DNA of 64,000 bases from Ceratopteris richardii (taxonomy: Eukaryota > Streptophyta > Polypodiopsida > Polypodiales > Pteridaceae), in assembly GCA_020310875.1 (NCBI GenBank), contig CM035413.1:185110355-185174354 (forward strand), in the 5' to 3' direction. The notes under the pieces are model-generated. The model ran no database searches and had not been told where the DNA came from. It worked only from the letters and a program-made list of their open reading frames with translations. This document shows, piece after piece, positions 22,923 to 33,984 of the stretch (its first letter is position 1; the number at the start of each line of letters is the position of its first letter). The translations under genes and the position numbers were made by a program.

Positions 22923-24620
22923 GACCTCAAACTCCAAAAAAAATCATGGATCTACACATACCAAAAGACTTGAGTAAATATTCATCATGTAGTGGAAGTA
23001 GTCCTAAATTAATTCAACTCAGTGATTTAAGGAGCATAGGTAAAGCCAAAATCATAGAGATAGAGGAAGATAAAGAATTATGTATTGATATCAGTACAAA
23101 CCATCATGCAAAGAAGGGGAAGAGCTCAAAGGTAAAAAAAAAGTATCCAAATCAATGGAATTGTGAAATAGGAAGGTCTAATAGGGTAAGGAATCAAGTT
23201 CAAAGACTTCCCTATGATTCATTTATGGCTAGACATTACACATACATGAGTAAAGCTATTGAGGATCTCACATGCTTTGAAGAAAAAAATAAGTGCAGGG
23301 AATGGCCATAGGCTATGCAAGACGAGATCAAAGTTGTGGAGGAAAATTACACTTGGGCTTATTGCTAAGGGCTTTGACCAAATCTATTGAATGGATTATG
23401 AAAAAAACTTTTACCCCTCTGCCCAAGATGAATACAATGCAATTAATCATTCATTGCAATTGCATTATGCAAGCATTGAAGGATGTTTCATCTAGATGTG
23501 AAGAATATTTTTCTAAATCCAGAGCTAGAGGAGGTAGTGTAAATGGACCAACTATTAGGGCTTCAAGATAAAATGAAAGGATATTATATTTCTAGGTTAA
23601 TGAAGGCACTTTATGGTCTCAAACAAGCCCGAAGGGCATGGAATCAAAGTTTTGTTGACTCTTTTATTAGTTTTGGATACAAACAACAAAATGCATCGAT
23701 CACTATTCTAAAAAAGAGAAGGTGAATCATTTTTCTAATTATATCTGTATTTAAATGACTTGATTATTATAGATGATCATGAGTAAGGCATCAAGGACAT
23801 CAATGGAAGGCTTGGGAGGAAGTTCAAGCTCTTAGGCCTTAGAGATCTAAGGTATTTCTTAGGTGTTAAACTCATGAAGCATAATGTCATTTCAAACATG
23901 TAGAGGAAATACTTCTTCGAAGTGTTGGACAAGTATGGAATCACAAGGTGCAAACAATTGAGCAACCCAATGGAAGTTAATATGAAATGGAGGGTGAAAA
24001 TTTTCATCGCACACGCTTGTAAAGGTTAATAGTGGGATCCTTGAATTATGACACTATCACAAGGATTGACAAGAATATACAATTGGTGTGCTATCTCAAT
24101 TTATGCACACACCTAGGGTTCCTCGTTTACTTGCAGCTAAAAGAGTAATGCATTATCTCAAGGGTTCCTTAATTGAAGGACATTTCTATCATTGAAGATA
24201 ATTTGCAGATGAAAGCATGTACATATGCTGAATGAACTCGGTCCAAGGAAGATAGGAGGAGTGCGAGTGGATATGTAGTGATGCTAGGCAAGAAGGTCAT
24301 CTCAGGGATGGACAAGAAGCAACCTATAGATGCCCTGTCTTGTACAAAACCTGAATATAGAGCATTAGAAAAAGTTACATGTGGACTAATCTGGCTAAAA
24401 AAGATTATAATTGAGGGTCAATTAATTGTTAATCATATGTGAAGACATGAGTAGTGTGTACCTATCAATTACTATATCAGATAGAAGGTGCTTCCAATGG
24501 AGCTACAAGTTCAACACATAGGTACCAATGATAAGTTGCTTGAGATGTTCATGAAAGCATTAGAAGATCAAAAGAAGCATTGGAATAATGGAGTTAGGAT
24601 AAAGACTTGAAGGTTAAAGC
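22923..24620 (+). pseudogene. Cop4 linker-reverse transcriptase-RNase H, broken
   Basis: Starts in the integrase-RT linker (IIEIEEDKELCIDISTNHH, AKKGKSSK, KYPNQWN; open 22709-23311), then MARHYTYMSKAIEDLTCFEE. RT is degraded: a deletion/frameshift after EENYTW, then RARGGSVNGPT (other frame ELEEVVNMDQ), LMKALYGLKQARRAWN (open 23543-23725), a degenerate YVDD region (~23750) and DLRYFLGVKLM. The RNase H relic at ~24080-24520 includes RIYNWCAISIYAHT and RKIGGVRVDM in shifting frames. Same family as Cop3 and Cop8. Confidence 0.75.
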
Positions 24621-24631
24621 TTGAGGGGGAG

Positions 24632-25316
24632 TGTTGAAAATAAACTCCCAATGTTAGGAGCATATCAAACCTCTGGAATTAATCACGCTTAGCTGTGATA
24701 AAGCCTATATTCTAGGAAACGAGATCACGATCATTTCAAGAATAATTTTGAAGTTGTATAGCCTTTCTTTGAAGATCATATGTGTGTTATCATTTAGAGG
24801 ATCTAAATAAGCAATTAGAGTACTCGATAAGTAGGCCGCGACTTGGTTGAGGATTTTCTTGAGTAGCCTTAACTCACATTCAAATTCTCTATCGGGGAGC
24901 TAGTTAGCTTGATGATGAGTAGAATTCCCTTATAATTTTGTATTCATTTGTTATAATGAGTGGCTCAGTAGAAAGCTATTATTGTCCTTTAAACTTGGTA
25001 TGAAGTTGAAGTCTGATCCATGTATATTATGAGAGAAATTTAGTCTCGCTTGAACAATGTTCTTTGTGTGCATGTTTAGTGAAGTGAGTAAGTAGTTTCT
25101 CTTGAAGAAATTCGTTCTAAGGATAAAATAAAGCATATTTGTATGATAATTTCCATTAGGAGGGTCTCATACTCTAATTGGAGGGTGCAAAAGCTCTTGT
25201 GCTCATTCCCGAGGAAACGAGAGTATCATTGTTTTGAATGAGCAAGGGTATCTATTGACATACCTCTGAGGCCATTTGTGCTTGAAGCTACATCGGGTAA
25301 GTGTACATTCTCCAAT
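24632..25316 (+). repeat. Cop4 3' LTR with preceding polypurine tract
   Basis: About 685 bases beginning TGTTGAAAATAAACTCC directly after the PPT TTGAGGGGGAG (24621-24631) and ending near GTGTACATTCTCCA. Family blocks GTGTGTTATCATTTAG, GGAGCTAGTTAGC and CTTGAAGCTACATCGGG are present. It abuts reverse-strand gag sequence (Cop5) without a spacer. The end is placed to within a few bases. Confidence 0.7.
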
Positions 25317-25318
25317 CT

Positions 25319-25754
25319 TCACCATCCTCTTCCTCTCTACTTCCCTATTCCCCTCATGCTCACATATGATAATCTTCTTCGCCTTCCATTGCATGTTCCT
25401 TGATAACTTACTCTAGCTCTACATTTTTTGTCGTAAAATTCTTCATTGCCCTTTGTCATTGATCCTCCAATGTTCATCTTCTCACTAACCACTAAGGCCA
25501 CTAGTTTCTCAAAGTCAAGAAGATTATCTCTATGATATACAATAGCCGTGAATACCTTTCAATTCTCATCATCCTTAAGCCCATTAAAGGTATATGTAGA
25601 TAGGTTATCATCATCTATGTGACACCCCATGGCTTATAATGCGTCACATACTTCCTTGATCCCTATAATATAATCATTCATGTTGCTTCTTAGTGTTTTT
25701 CTCAAATTATTGATTTCATTCTTCAATTGAATCTTATTTACCTTGGTTGAAATA
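25319..25754 (-). pseudogene. Cop5 gag, downstream part (reverse strand)
   Basis: On the minus strand it encodes UBN2-type gag of the Cop3/Cop8 family: QLKNEINNLRKTLRSNMNDY, IKEVCDAL, a stop, then CHIDDDNLSTYTFNGLKDDEN and LLDFEKLVALVVSEKMNIGG, ending in basic Arg-rich sequence near 25330. It is cut at 25754 by the insertion of Cop7; its upstream part resumes at 31311. The left end abuts the Cop4 LTR, and no knuckle, AP or pol of Cop5 remains. Confidence 0.75.
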
Positions 25755-26810
25755 TGTTGGAGTAAATCACAAGCCTACACATTTGGCTTGAAAGATACCT
25801 TGAAGACTCTACATATGTGAAGAAGCATAGGAATCATTGTTAGTGGTTAATTACCACTTTATCTCATTGTAAAAGTCAAATTGACTTAGAATCTTTTGTA
25901 ATCACCTACCAAAGTGAGTCGTGGAAAAAGTAGCTCACTTGATTGAAAGAATATCTCCAAGCTTTTAGGAGCTTGATCATAGGGAGCCAAAAGTTTAAAT
26001 TTGAATTCAAACTTTACTCATTACATATAAAAGTGAACATGAAAAGTCGCGGGTATGAGAGATCACTCCCGAGCTTCATTCTATTGTTTTTGAGTGTGTG
26101 TGAGGACTACACCATATCCTACACCTCTCTACACCATTAGGAAATGTTATTCATGCCAATGGAATTGTATACAAGTGTTCATTAATAGATACATTTACAT
26201 CATTCATCTCTGAGTTCTTTGTTAGTCTACTCAAAAGTCTATCAACTTGTCAAGGGCATATCTCGGTCAATACTCCTCCAAATCTAGTGATTCAAAGCTT
26301 GTTGGCTTCAGCTTGAAGTCTAATACATGCTATCAAGATTTAAAGACATTCCATTCATCAAATTCAGAGAGAGCTGCGTCGCGGTGCTCACTGGTCTATT
26401 TCTGCTACAGTCCTAATAAGTCGGGGGTATAGCTAATCTTGCTAAATTGATTTCTCTTAGCATAGTTTATCTTTTTACATCATTCCACTTGCAAATGGTA
26501 GCTTACTAAGCTAATTAAATACCCCTAGAAGTAAGTTTATCAATTTCTATTGTGCTGGTCACACTGAGCAAAACATCGAGCAGGTATCAAGACATAAATA
26601 GAAGGTTTTTTTGAGTTTGTTACTTCCAAAGTTATCTGTTTTGATTCAATCATTGCACGCATCATTTCCAAAGGACATAGGCCAATTTCTGGTGTCATTG
26701 GAAAGCTAAGGAAGTCTACTAATCAAGTCTGAAGCAAAAGAGGGCTAGTACAAAGGAGGTTTAGCAGTACCTACTCAGTCTCTTGGTGCATCCATCCATC
26801 TTTCCCAACA
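25755..26810 (+). repeat. Cop7 5' LTR
   Basis: 1056 bases, TGTTGGAGTAAATC to TTTCCCAACA. TATA box TATAAAA at 26026-26032, giving a U3 of about 300 bases. It aligns without gaps to 30255-31310. Confidence 0.93.
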
Positions 26811-26811
26811 G

Positions 26812-26823
26812 TGGTATCAGAGC
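26812..26823 (+). other. Cop7 primer-binding site
   Basis: TGGTATCAGAGC, a perfect copy of the plant initiator-tRNA-Met-complementary site, one base after the LTR and 12 bases before the gag ATG. Confidence 0.93.
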
Positions 26824-26835
26824 AAATAAGGTAAA

Positions 26836-27876
26836 ATGGGAGATGGTTTTCCTTCATTCATTGATAAATTGGACAGGAACAACTATCAAGCTTGGTCTTT
26901 AAGGATGAAGACCTACTTACAAGGAAGGAGTCTCTATGGATATATCTCAAGAGATGAGGAATTGCCCTCATTCAAAGCAAGAGGATTGCCAACCAAGGAA
27001 GAACAAGAGAAGCTCAACCCATGGTGTGCAAAGGATGCACTGTCAAGGTCTTATTTACTCAACTCTATATCTGACTTTCTTTTACCTCATATGAGAAATT
27101 GTAAGACATCCCAAGAGACTTGGGAAACCTTGTCATCATATTTTTCCTCCAATACAAGGGCTAGGAAAAATCAGTTGTGGATTGAATTCACAACACTAAG
27201 GAAGCAACCTAAGCAAGCTATTTCAGAATTTGTGACCAAGATCAAAGATGTTGCAGATCAGTTAGCAAGCATAGGAGAAGAGATTGAGGAAGAACAGATT
27301 GTAAGGCAGGTAATCAATGGAATCAAGGCTGATGACAAGTGGGAAAGCTTCACCACTGCAATGGATCTCTACATGGACATGCACACTCCAGATCTTACAA
27401 CTCTCATGGGAAAACTATTTACACATGAAGCAAAGCTCACAAAGAATGGAGATACATCCAAAGGTAATAACTCTTCTGCTCTATACACTGATAAGAAGTC
27501 TAAGGATAAAGGCAAGAACAAGAAGATGGAAGATGAAGGCTCTACCTCTCAAGCGAACTATGCATGGAGAGGTAGATCTTCAAGAGCAAGAGGCAGAGGA
27601 GGTAAGCAAGGTAGGGGGAGACCCTATAACTCATCACCATGCAACATTTGTGGTTTATCAAATCACACTACAGATGAGTGTTTCAGGAATTAAAAAAATA
27701 AGAGAGGAAGAGGCTACCAAAGAGGTGGATACTCACAGTCAAGAGGAAGGTTCAACCATCACCAAGGCCACAAAAACAATTACAACAACAATTACAATGG
27801 CAACTACTAAGGAGGATACAAAACCAGAAAGGACTACAACAACTACACAGAAGAGCAGGATGATTCCCTTCTGATC
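26836..27876 (+). pseudogene. Cop7 gag with two in-frame stops
   Basis: ATG at 26836 (MGDGFPSFIDKLDRNNYQAW), open for 285 codons. UBN2 gag domain at residues ~20-200 (ARSYLLNSISDFLL-type core, here SRSYLLN; KDVADQLASIGEEIEEEQIV; TTAMDLYMDMHTPDL), then Lys-rich and Arg/Gly-rich segments and a complete CCHC knuckle (CNICGLSNHTTDEC) just before a TAA at 27691-27693. The frame continues through an Arg/Gly/Asn-rich tail with a second TAA at 27808-27810 and joins AP without a frameshift. Gag forms the particle and binds element RNA through the knuckle. Both stops look like point mutations in an otherwise conserved frame. Confidence 0.9.
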
Positions 27877-29990
27877 ATGAACATGACTTCAAAATCAGGT
27901 ACAAATGATGATCACATATTTTACATTGATTCAGGGTGCTCAAATCATGTGGCTGGTAATGTGGCACTACTCTCTGATCTTGAGGAACCAAAAGGTAAAC
28001 ACCAAGTCCAAACAGGTGACGATACAAAGCATTCAGTAGTTAAAGTTGGAAATGTTAAGACTTGTGATGGAAATCAGAATTTGTTGAGCAAGGTACTTTA
28101 TGTACCAACCATTACAAAGAGCTTAATAAGTGTTGGTCAGATTGTGGAGAAAGGTTTGCAGGTCAGGTTCAACCAATATGGAGCATATGTGGAGGATCCA
28201 AGACATGGATTCCAGAGGATAGCTAAAGGAGAAAAAACAGGTAGACTTTTCACTTTTGAGTTAGAAGACACAAAGAATATTGCACTATACAGTTATAAGG
28301 ATCAAACACTTTCAGAGCTTGAGATTTGGCACAAAAGATTAGGGCATATAGGAGAAAGGACCTTAAAGCAAATGTGCAGGGACCAATGTGTGCTTGGGAT
28401 ACCTAATGTATCCAAGCAACATATGATTTACAAGTGTGGTGCTTGTCAATTTGGGAAGTCTCACAGGTTACCCTTCTCAAGGAAAGGATATATGCATGAA
28501 GACTACCAAGAGCTTGTACACACAGATGTATGGGGACCTAGCAAAGACCCCTCAGTTTCAGGTTCAAGGTACTATGTGTCTTTTATTGATGATTATAGCA
28601 GATGGACTATATTGTACTTTATGAAGCACAAGGATGAGGTATTTAATTGCTTTAAAAATTATCTTGCACTAGTTGAAAATCAGACAGGAAGAAACTTGAA
28701 GAGGCTAAGGTCAGATGGAGGAGGAGAGTACTTCTCCAATGAATTTGAAGACTTCCTGCAGGACAGAGGCATCAAAAGAGAAATAACGACAAGGTATTCT
28801 CCTGAATAGAATGGGGTAGCTGAAAGAAGAAATAGGTTAATTGTTGAGAGAGCTAGATCTATGCTTAGTGAGAAGAAGTTACCTAACTATCTATGGGCAG
28901 AGAGTGTTTCTACTGCCACTTACCTCATAAACAAGTTACCATCTAAGTCACTTGATGGTATGACACCCTATGAAGCATGGCATGGTAAGAGACCATCATT
29001 AGACCATTGCAAAATATTTGGATGTGTAGCATATGTGCACATTCCTTCTCAGATAAGAGGTAAGTTAGACCCAAAGGCTGAAAAATGCATTTTCATTGGG
29101 TATGATTTAAATCAAAAAGGTTACAGGTTTTATAACCCTACCAATAAGGGATTCATGGTAAGCAGAGATGTTGTCTTTGATGAAAATGATTCTTGGTATG
29201 AGAATGAGTGCAAGAAGGTCAAACTACCCTATGATTTGGAAGAGGAGTTTCCAAAACTTGCAAAGGAGGAACCTACTCAAAATGAGGATTCAAGTTCAGA
29301 TGATGAAGACCCTATCAACCTTGAAGAGTTCAAGGCATGGAAGTCCAAGGGCAAAATGAAGATGAAGAAGCTTGAAGACATACCTGAATCTTCAGCTCAA
29401 CCATTTAGAAGATCACAAAGAGAAAGCAAAAAACCTATCAGATATGGGTATGATACATCTCTTGTTACTAAACATTTGGTTTATCTTGCCAAGGATTTGT
29501 TAGATGAAGAACTAGGATCATATGAAGAAGCAATAACCAAATCAGAATGGAAAGAAGCTATGGATGAGGAGATTGAAGCACTCAAGGAGAGTGACACATG
29601 GGAGTTAGTACCTAAGAAGGACTCAATGAAGGTAATGGGATGCAGATGGATCTACAAACTTAAAAGAAATTCTGATGGCACAATTCATAGGTACAAAGCC
29701 AGATTAGTAGCCAAGGGTTTTGCACAAACCCAAGGCATTGATTATGAAGGAACATTTTCTCCTGTGGCCAAGATGCCAACAATCAGAGTGTTGGTGAGTG
29801 TGGCTACATCAAAAAATTGGAACATGTACCAATTGGATGTCAAGAATGCTTTCTTGAATGGATGGATTTCAGAAGAGGTTTATATGTCACAACCTCCTGG
29901 CTATGAAGACCCTAAGAAGGTAACATATGTTTGTAAATTAAAGAAGGCTTTATATGGATTGAAGCACTCCAATTATCTTTGGAGATAATA
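27877..29990 (+). pseudogene. Cop7 pol: protease, integrase and 5' part of reverse transcriptase
   Basis: Same frame as gag. Protease active site YIDSGCSNHVAGN is intact (~27925). GAG-pre-integrase has its His/Cys zinc residues (EIWHKRLGHI ... KCGACQFGK). The integrase core shows the first Asp in HTDVWGPSKD, the second in RSDGGGEYF and the Glu in NGVAERRN. One TAG (28807-28809) lies just before NGVAE. The IN C-terminal region and acidic linker (28861-29500) are open. RT runs from [17 protein letters not shown] through [19 protein letters not shown] and [10 protein letters not shown] to LKKALYGLK at ~29970. There a deletion removes YVDD and most of RNase H. Integrase would insert cDNA in the nucleus; RT would make cDNA in the particle. 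Confidence 0.92.
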
Positions 29991-30200
29991 CAAGTTCTCT
30001 TCACCTTGCAGTGAATCCTATCTATCATGCTAGGACCAAACACATAGAAGTTCATTATCATTATGTTAGAGAGAAGTTGATAAGCAAGGATATTCAGATG
30101 ACCTATGTGTCAACCAACATCCAATGTGCAGATTTCCTGACTAAAGCTTTGGATGGAACCAAACTTGCAGGTTCAAATCCATGATTGGATTGCAGGATAT
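29975..30200 (+). pseudogene. Cop7 RNase H C-terminal remnant
   Basis: After the deletion, a different frame encodes the RNase H end: [40 protein letters not shown], then YVSTNIQCADFLTKAL. The DN motif contains a catalytic Asp. The joint with RT lies within about 29968-29985 and shifts frame, so no fusion protein with RNase H activity is possible. Confidence 0.85.
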
Positions 30201-30243
30201 AATTGAACATTCAAGATGAAGACTTAATCCAAAATGTTTGGCT

Positions 30244-30254
30244 TGAGGGGGAGC
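30244..30254 (+). other. Cop7 polypurine tract
   Basis: TGAGGGGGAGC immediately before the 3' LTR start TGTTGG; the plus-strand priming site. Confidence 0.9.
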
Positions 30255-31310
30255 TGTTGGAGTAAATCACAAGCCTACACATTTGGCTTGAAAGATACCT
30301 TGAAGACTCTACATATGTGAAGAAGCATAGGAATCATTGTTAGTGGTTAATTACCACTTTATCTCATTGTAAAAGTCAAATTGACTTAGAATCTTTTGTA
30401 ATCACCTACCAAAGGGAGTCGTGGAAAATGTAGCTCACTTGATTGAAAGAATATCTCCAAGCTTTTAGGAGCTTGATCATAGGGAGCCAAAAGTTTGAAT
30501 TTGAATTCAAACTTTACTCATTACATATAAAAGTGAACATGAAAAGTCGCAGGTATGAGAGATCACTCCCGAGCTTCATTCTACTATTTTTGAGTGTGTG
30601 TGAGGACTACACCATAGCCTACACCTCTCTACACCATTAGGCAATGTTATTCATGCCAATGGTATTGTATACAAGTGTTCATTAATAGATACATTTACAT
30701 CATTCATCTCTGAGTTCTTTGTTAGTCTACTCAAAAGTCTGTCAACTTGTCAAGGGCATATCTTGGTCAATACTCCTCCAAATCCAGTGATTCAAAGTTT
30801 TTTGGATTTCGCTTGAAGTCTATTACATGCTATCGAAATTTGAAGACATTCCATTCAGCACATTCAGAGAAAACTGCGTCGAGGTGCTCACTGGTCTATT
30901 TCTGCTACAGTCCTAAAAAGTGGAGGGTATAACTAATCTTGCTAAATTGATTTCTATTAGCATAGTTTATCTTTTTACATCATTCCACTTGCAAATGGTA
31001 GCTTACTACGCTTATTAAATACCTCTAGAAGGAATTTTATCAATTTCTACTGTGCTGGTCACACTAAGCAAAACATCGAGCAGGTATCAAGACATAAATA
31101 GAAGGTTTCCTTGAGTTTGTGACTTCCAAAGTTATCTGTTTTGATTCAATCATTGCACACATCATTGCCAAAGGACATAGGTCAATTCTTGGTGTCATTG
31201 GAAAGCTAAGGAAGTCTACTAATCAAGTCCGAAGCAAAAGAGGGCTGGTACAAAGCAGGTTTAGCAGTACCTACTCAGTCTCTTGGTGCATCCATCCATC
31301 TTTCCCAACA
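30255..31310 (+). repeat. Cop7 3' LTR
   Basis: 1056 bases, same termini as the 5' LTR, with TATAAAA at 30526-30532. Differences from the 5' LTR are mostly transitions and cluster in the second half. Confidence 0.93.
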
Positions 31311-31850
31311 AAATGGAGTATGTCTTGATAGTGTTTCTCATACTTTCATTGAACTTTCTAAGCCTTGAATTTCCCTACCATTTCCTTAATAATATGCTAA
31401 GATAGAATGAAGATAACTTGATAATCTCTCTCATTCCATTATCTGAAGATCCTTAGATGATGAGGAGTTGGATTATCCCCTAGCCTAGACCTCACATCTA
31501 TAACACTAACAAGATCCCATAAACCCTTCCCCATGAGAAAGCTACATATTCTAAACCTTCATGGTTGATTGGTATTCTTATCTAGCTTCTCAATCTGGGT
31601 GCTATATTTTGACATTATGTATTCTATTGTACCTTCGTAGAGTCATTGATCCCAGAAGAGTGATGAGTATCAATATATTTATCTCTCTACATCAAATATA
31701 CCATAGTATAGGGTGTGGTTGGCTTGCTTCTTCACTATTAGACTTTCCTTGAGTTTATTGTATGTCCTTGAACTCAAATCAATAACTCATTTTCTTCTAT
31801 GCCCTTCAATAGATTCTTTTGGGTATCTTTGAGTGTCTTTGTGTGTAAAA
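31311..31850 (-). pseudogene. Cop5 leader and 5' part of gag (reverse strand)
   Basis: Continues the gag interrupted by Cop7. On the minus strand the sequence from ~31550 to 31311 parallels the Cop8 leader/gag at 35170-35400 (CTCATGGG-AAGG, GTGTTATAGATGTGAGGTCTAG, GTATGAGAAACACTA) and the Cop3 gag start near 16650-16690. Reading through the empty site gives ACTCCATTTCAACC, as in Cop3 and Cop8, which confirms both the insertion and its duplication. No long open frame survives. Confidence 0.7.
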
Positions 31851-31852
31851 AT

Positions 31853-31864
31853 GCTTTTAGACCA
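31853..31864 (-). other. Cop5 degenerate primer-binding site
   Basis: On the minus strand TGGTCTAAAAGC, an 8- to 9-of-12 match to TGGTATCAGAGC, placed right after the LTR end. Confidence 0.5.
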
Positions 31865-31865
31865 C

Positions 31866-32595
31866 TAAGGGGAAAATTTACACTTTCCATATGCAAGTTG
31901 AAGCATGCATAGGCTCATATCTATGATCTCAAATGCCTCTTTTCAATGTAGCTAATTATTCTCTGCGTTCCTATTGAATGAGCCTAAGAGTTTCTTCACA
32001 CTCAATCTAAGCTGCAAGATCCTGCTAACCCAGGTTATCGCATGCAAATTACTTGCTTCTTTTATGGGAAACAAATCCTCGAACAGAGGCTACTTACTTT
32101 CTTCACTAGACTAACAAAGAGAGACCATTTTTTCACTCCATCCTTGACTTTGCGGAGAATATTCAAAGATTGAAATGAACATTTCAACCAAATTTGGAGC
32201 AGTATAACAGATTTCTAAAAAATCAAATATTACAGCAAATGGATATCATATGATTAGGGAGCTCTACTCAACATGTAGAGCTAACTAGCTCTTACACAAA
32301 GAAATGAGAGTGTGAACCAAAGCTAATTAAAGTATGAAGAAAATCCTCAAAAAAAACATCATTCTTACTTAGGAAGGGGTCTATTAGATTATTGAAACTC
32401 TCTAAGTGATAATGCATGCTGATGCATACAAATTGGAAGTACAATGTTTATTTTTATAACTTTGAAAGGATTCCCCATATGATATAAAGCACTTTTCCTA
32501 GAATATAAGCTTTATGGCACGTAAGTGTGATAGGTGATTGATTTGAGAATTATGAGATGGATTCAAATTTAAAAATCTGAGTATTGAACTTGACA
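31866..32595 (-). repeat. Cop5 5' LTR (reverse strand)
   Basis: About 730 bases. On the minus strand it starts TGTCAAGTTCAATAC and carries the family blocks CCTATCACACTTACGTG, GGGGAATCCTTTCAAAG, AATAGACCCCTTCC and GAGCTAGTTAGC, ending AAATTTTCCCCTTA. It is related to the Cop3, Cop4 and Cop8 LTRs. Ends are approximate because no partner LTR of this element remains. Confidence 0.65.
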
Positions 32596-33454
32596 ACTAC
32601 CACGCGCTCCCACAAAGTCTCGAACAGTCACATATGCTTTCGGCCACTATTAGGTTTCAACTAATATTCTCATACAATACCTTCACTTCAGCATGTTGTC
32701 AAATAAATCCACCCTTTATGAAGACGTTGTGAGACCTTTCCTGGTGCTCTTGAGCTTATTTATGGACCATCCTAAGGAAGGTCTCAAATTACTCAAATAA
32801 CTTCCATTTTCTTTCCATTCTCCACCCTATTCATCCTCTCATAACTGTTTGTAGGGTTCAACACTAGTTGTACAATAGGAAACTTGTGTGTCCTAAGACA
32901 CTTACGATGCTTGATTTAACAGCAATTTGCATGCCTTTGCTTGATCACATAGTGCATGCTTGGATAGCATACACACTTGGATTTGTTAGCTCACAGCAGG
33001 TAAGTTGTCGGATTTTCCTTTTCTTATTTAACACTTTAAATTTGATACTTATAATTTGAAACGCTTGGTTTTTGGGATTTTTAGGGACCGTTATGTTTGG
33101 GTGTTTAATATTTATAGGACTCACATATTTATTTAGCTCCTTTACGGTTTTCTAAAGGTGTGGGGTTACGGGTCTGAAGTTTTGCAACATGGATTCCTTT
33201 AGTGGGATCTAGCATGTTCTTGACTTTACAGGTAAAGGTAGCTTTTTAAGGTTTTTAAGGATTCAAGGGGTTTTGTGGCACCATGAATAATATATTTACG
33301 TCTCCATTGCTATCACACATTGTGCATTCTTATTCTAAATGCTCTACTTTCAAAGCATCTATTTACTCGAAAAAAAATAAACATAACGCGTACGTTATTT
33401 TGGGAAACTTGGAACCATTGAACTCACTTCTTGCGTTCATGTAAACTCCCATAG
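32596..33454. other. Stretch upstream of the LRR exons
   Basis: No recognised coding domain. A CAG|GTAAGT donor-like site at ~32998-33006 follows a short open stretch (32868-32997, 43 codons: RKLVCPKTLTMLDLTAICM and on). An exon is possible but unproven. The end (CTCCCATAG, 33446-33454) is a good splice acceptor for the LRR exon at 33455. Confidence 0.4.
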
Positions 33455-33799
33455 GTCTTCCGTCCTTGGAAGAGCTGGACATACGTTCTAACTGGTCTCT
33501 CAGTACTCTCTCCTCCCTTCCGGAAACTCTCCGGAAATTTCATCTCGATGACTGTCAGAGCCTTGAGAGTTTAAAGGTGCGCAGAAACTCTGTGTGTTGC
33601 TTTTTTGCTTTGTGTGTTACTGGTTTTGGGTTTGAATTCAACGATCAAAATGTGATTTGTATGCAGGCCTCATTACGGAACTTATCACAACTAAAAGCGA
33701 ACTATTGCCTAAAGCTGAAGAGATTGGACCTCCATGCCCCATCTATAGTGTCCTTGGAGTTGTCCAATTGTGGAAAGCTCGAGGAATTGGATTGCAAAG
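33455..33799 (+). pseudogene. LRR exons of a TIR-NBS-LRR-type resistance gene (fragment)
   Basis: Two exon-like blocks with consistent splice sites. Block 1, 33455-33576: acceptor CCCATAG, coding LPSLEELDIRSNWSLSTLSS and LPETLRKFHLDDCQSLESLK, donor AAG|GTGCGC. A 90-base intron (33577-33666) ends TGTATGCAG. Block 2, 33667-33799: ASLRNLSQLKANYCLKLKRL, DLHAPSIVSLELSNCGKLEE, LDCK, donor AAAG|GTAGGG. The Leu/Cys spacing (L..L..L.L..C..L..L) is the plant-specific LRR pattern of TNL proteins, which sense pathogens in the cytoplasm. Block 1 enters and block 2 leaves in the same phase, so the pair could splice. No TIR, NB-ARC or further LRR is in the window and retroelements surround it, so it is probably an orphaned fragment; an exon of a gene with very long introns is the alternative. 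GC content is higher than its surroundings. Confidence 0.7.
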
Positions 33800-33984
33800 G
33801 TAGGGATCTTCACTTCGCATTGAAAATCCTTGAATATAATATCCTTGAGAATGACATTCTTCAACCGATAAGCTTAAATTTGGGATTTTCAGCTGAGTTC
33901 ACTTATTTTCTTTTCATTTACAAAATAATAACTAGCCGAAAATCAAATTCAGCCTCGGGTTTTCATTATATTTGTTATAGAGCT

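Larger units (their letters stand above)
25755..31310 (+). mobile_element. Cop7: Ty1/copia retrotransposon with both LTRs, youngest in the window
   Basis: 5556 bases: LTR, PBS, gag, AP, integrase, RT (3' part deleted), RNase H tail, PPT, LTR. Flanked by AAATA (25750-25754) and AAATG (31311-31315), a 5-base target-site duplication with one change. By eye the two LTRs differ at roughly 50 of 1056 positions with no indels, about 95% identical. The coding region is in a single frame (gag-pol fusion, as in copia) with three in-frame stops and a 3' deletion, so it cannot move by itself. It could still be mobilised by related elements, since LTRs, PBS and PPT are intact. It is inserted in the gag of Cop5. 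Confidence 0.92.

Noticed and set aside
22911..22924. Splice-acceptor-like CTTTCGCAG before Cop4 sequence
   Set aside because: Better explained as the CA end of the Cop6 LTR; no matching donor or gene model.
32868..33059. 63-codon frame before the LRR exons as a further resistance-gene exon
   Set aside because: It has a donor-like CAG|GTAAGT, but no LRR spacing or homology I can support.
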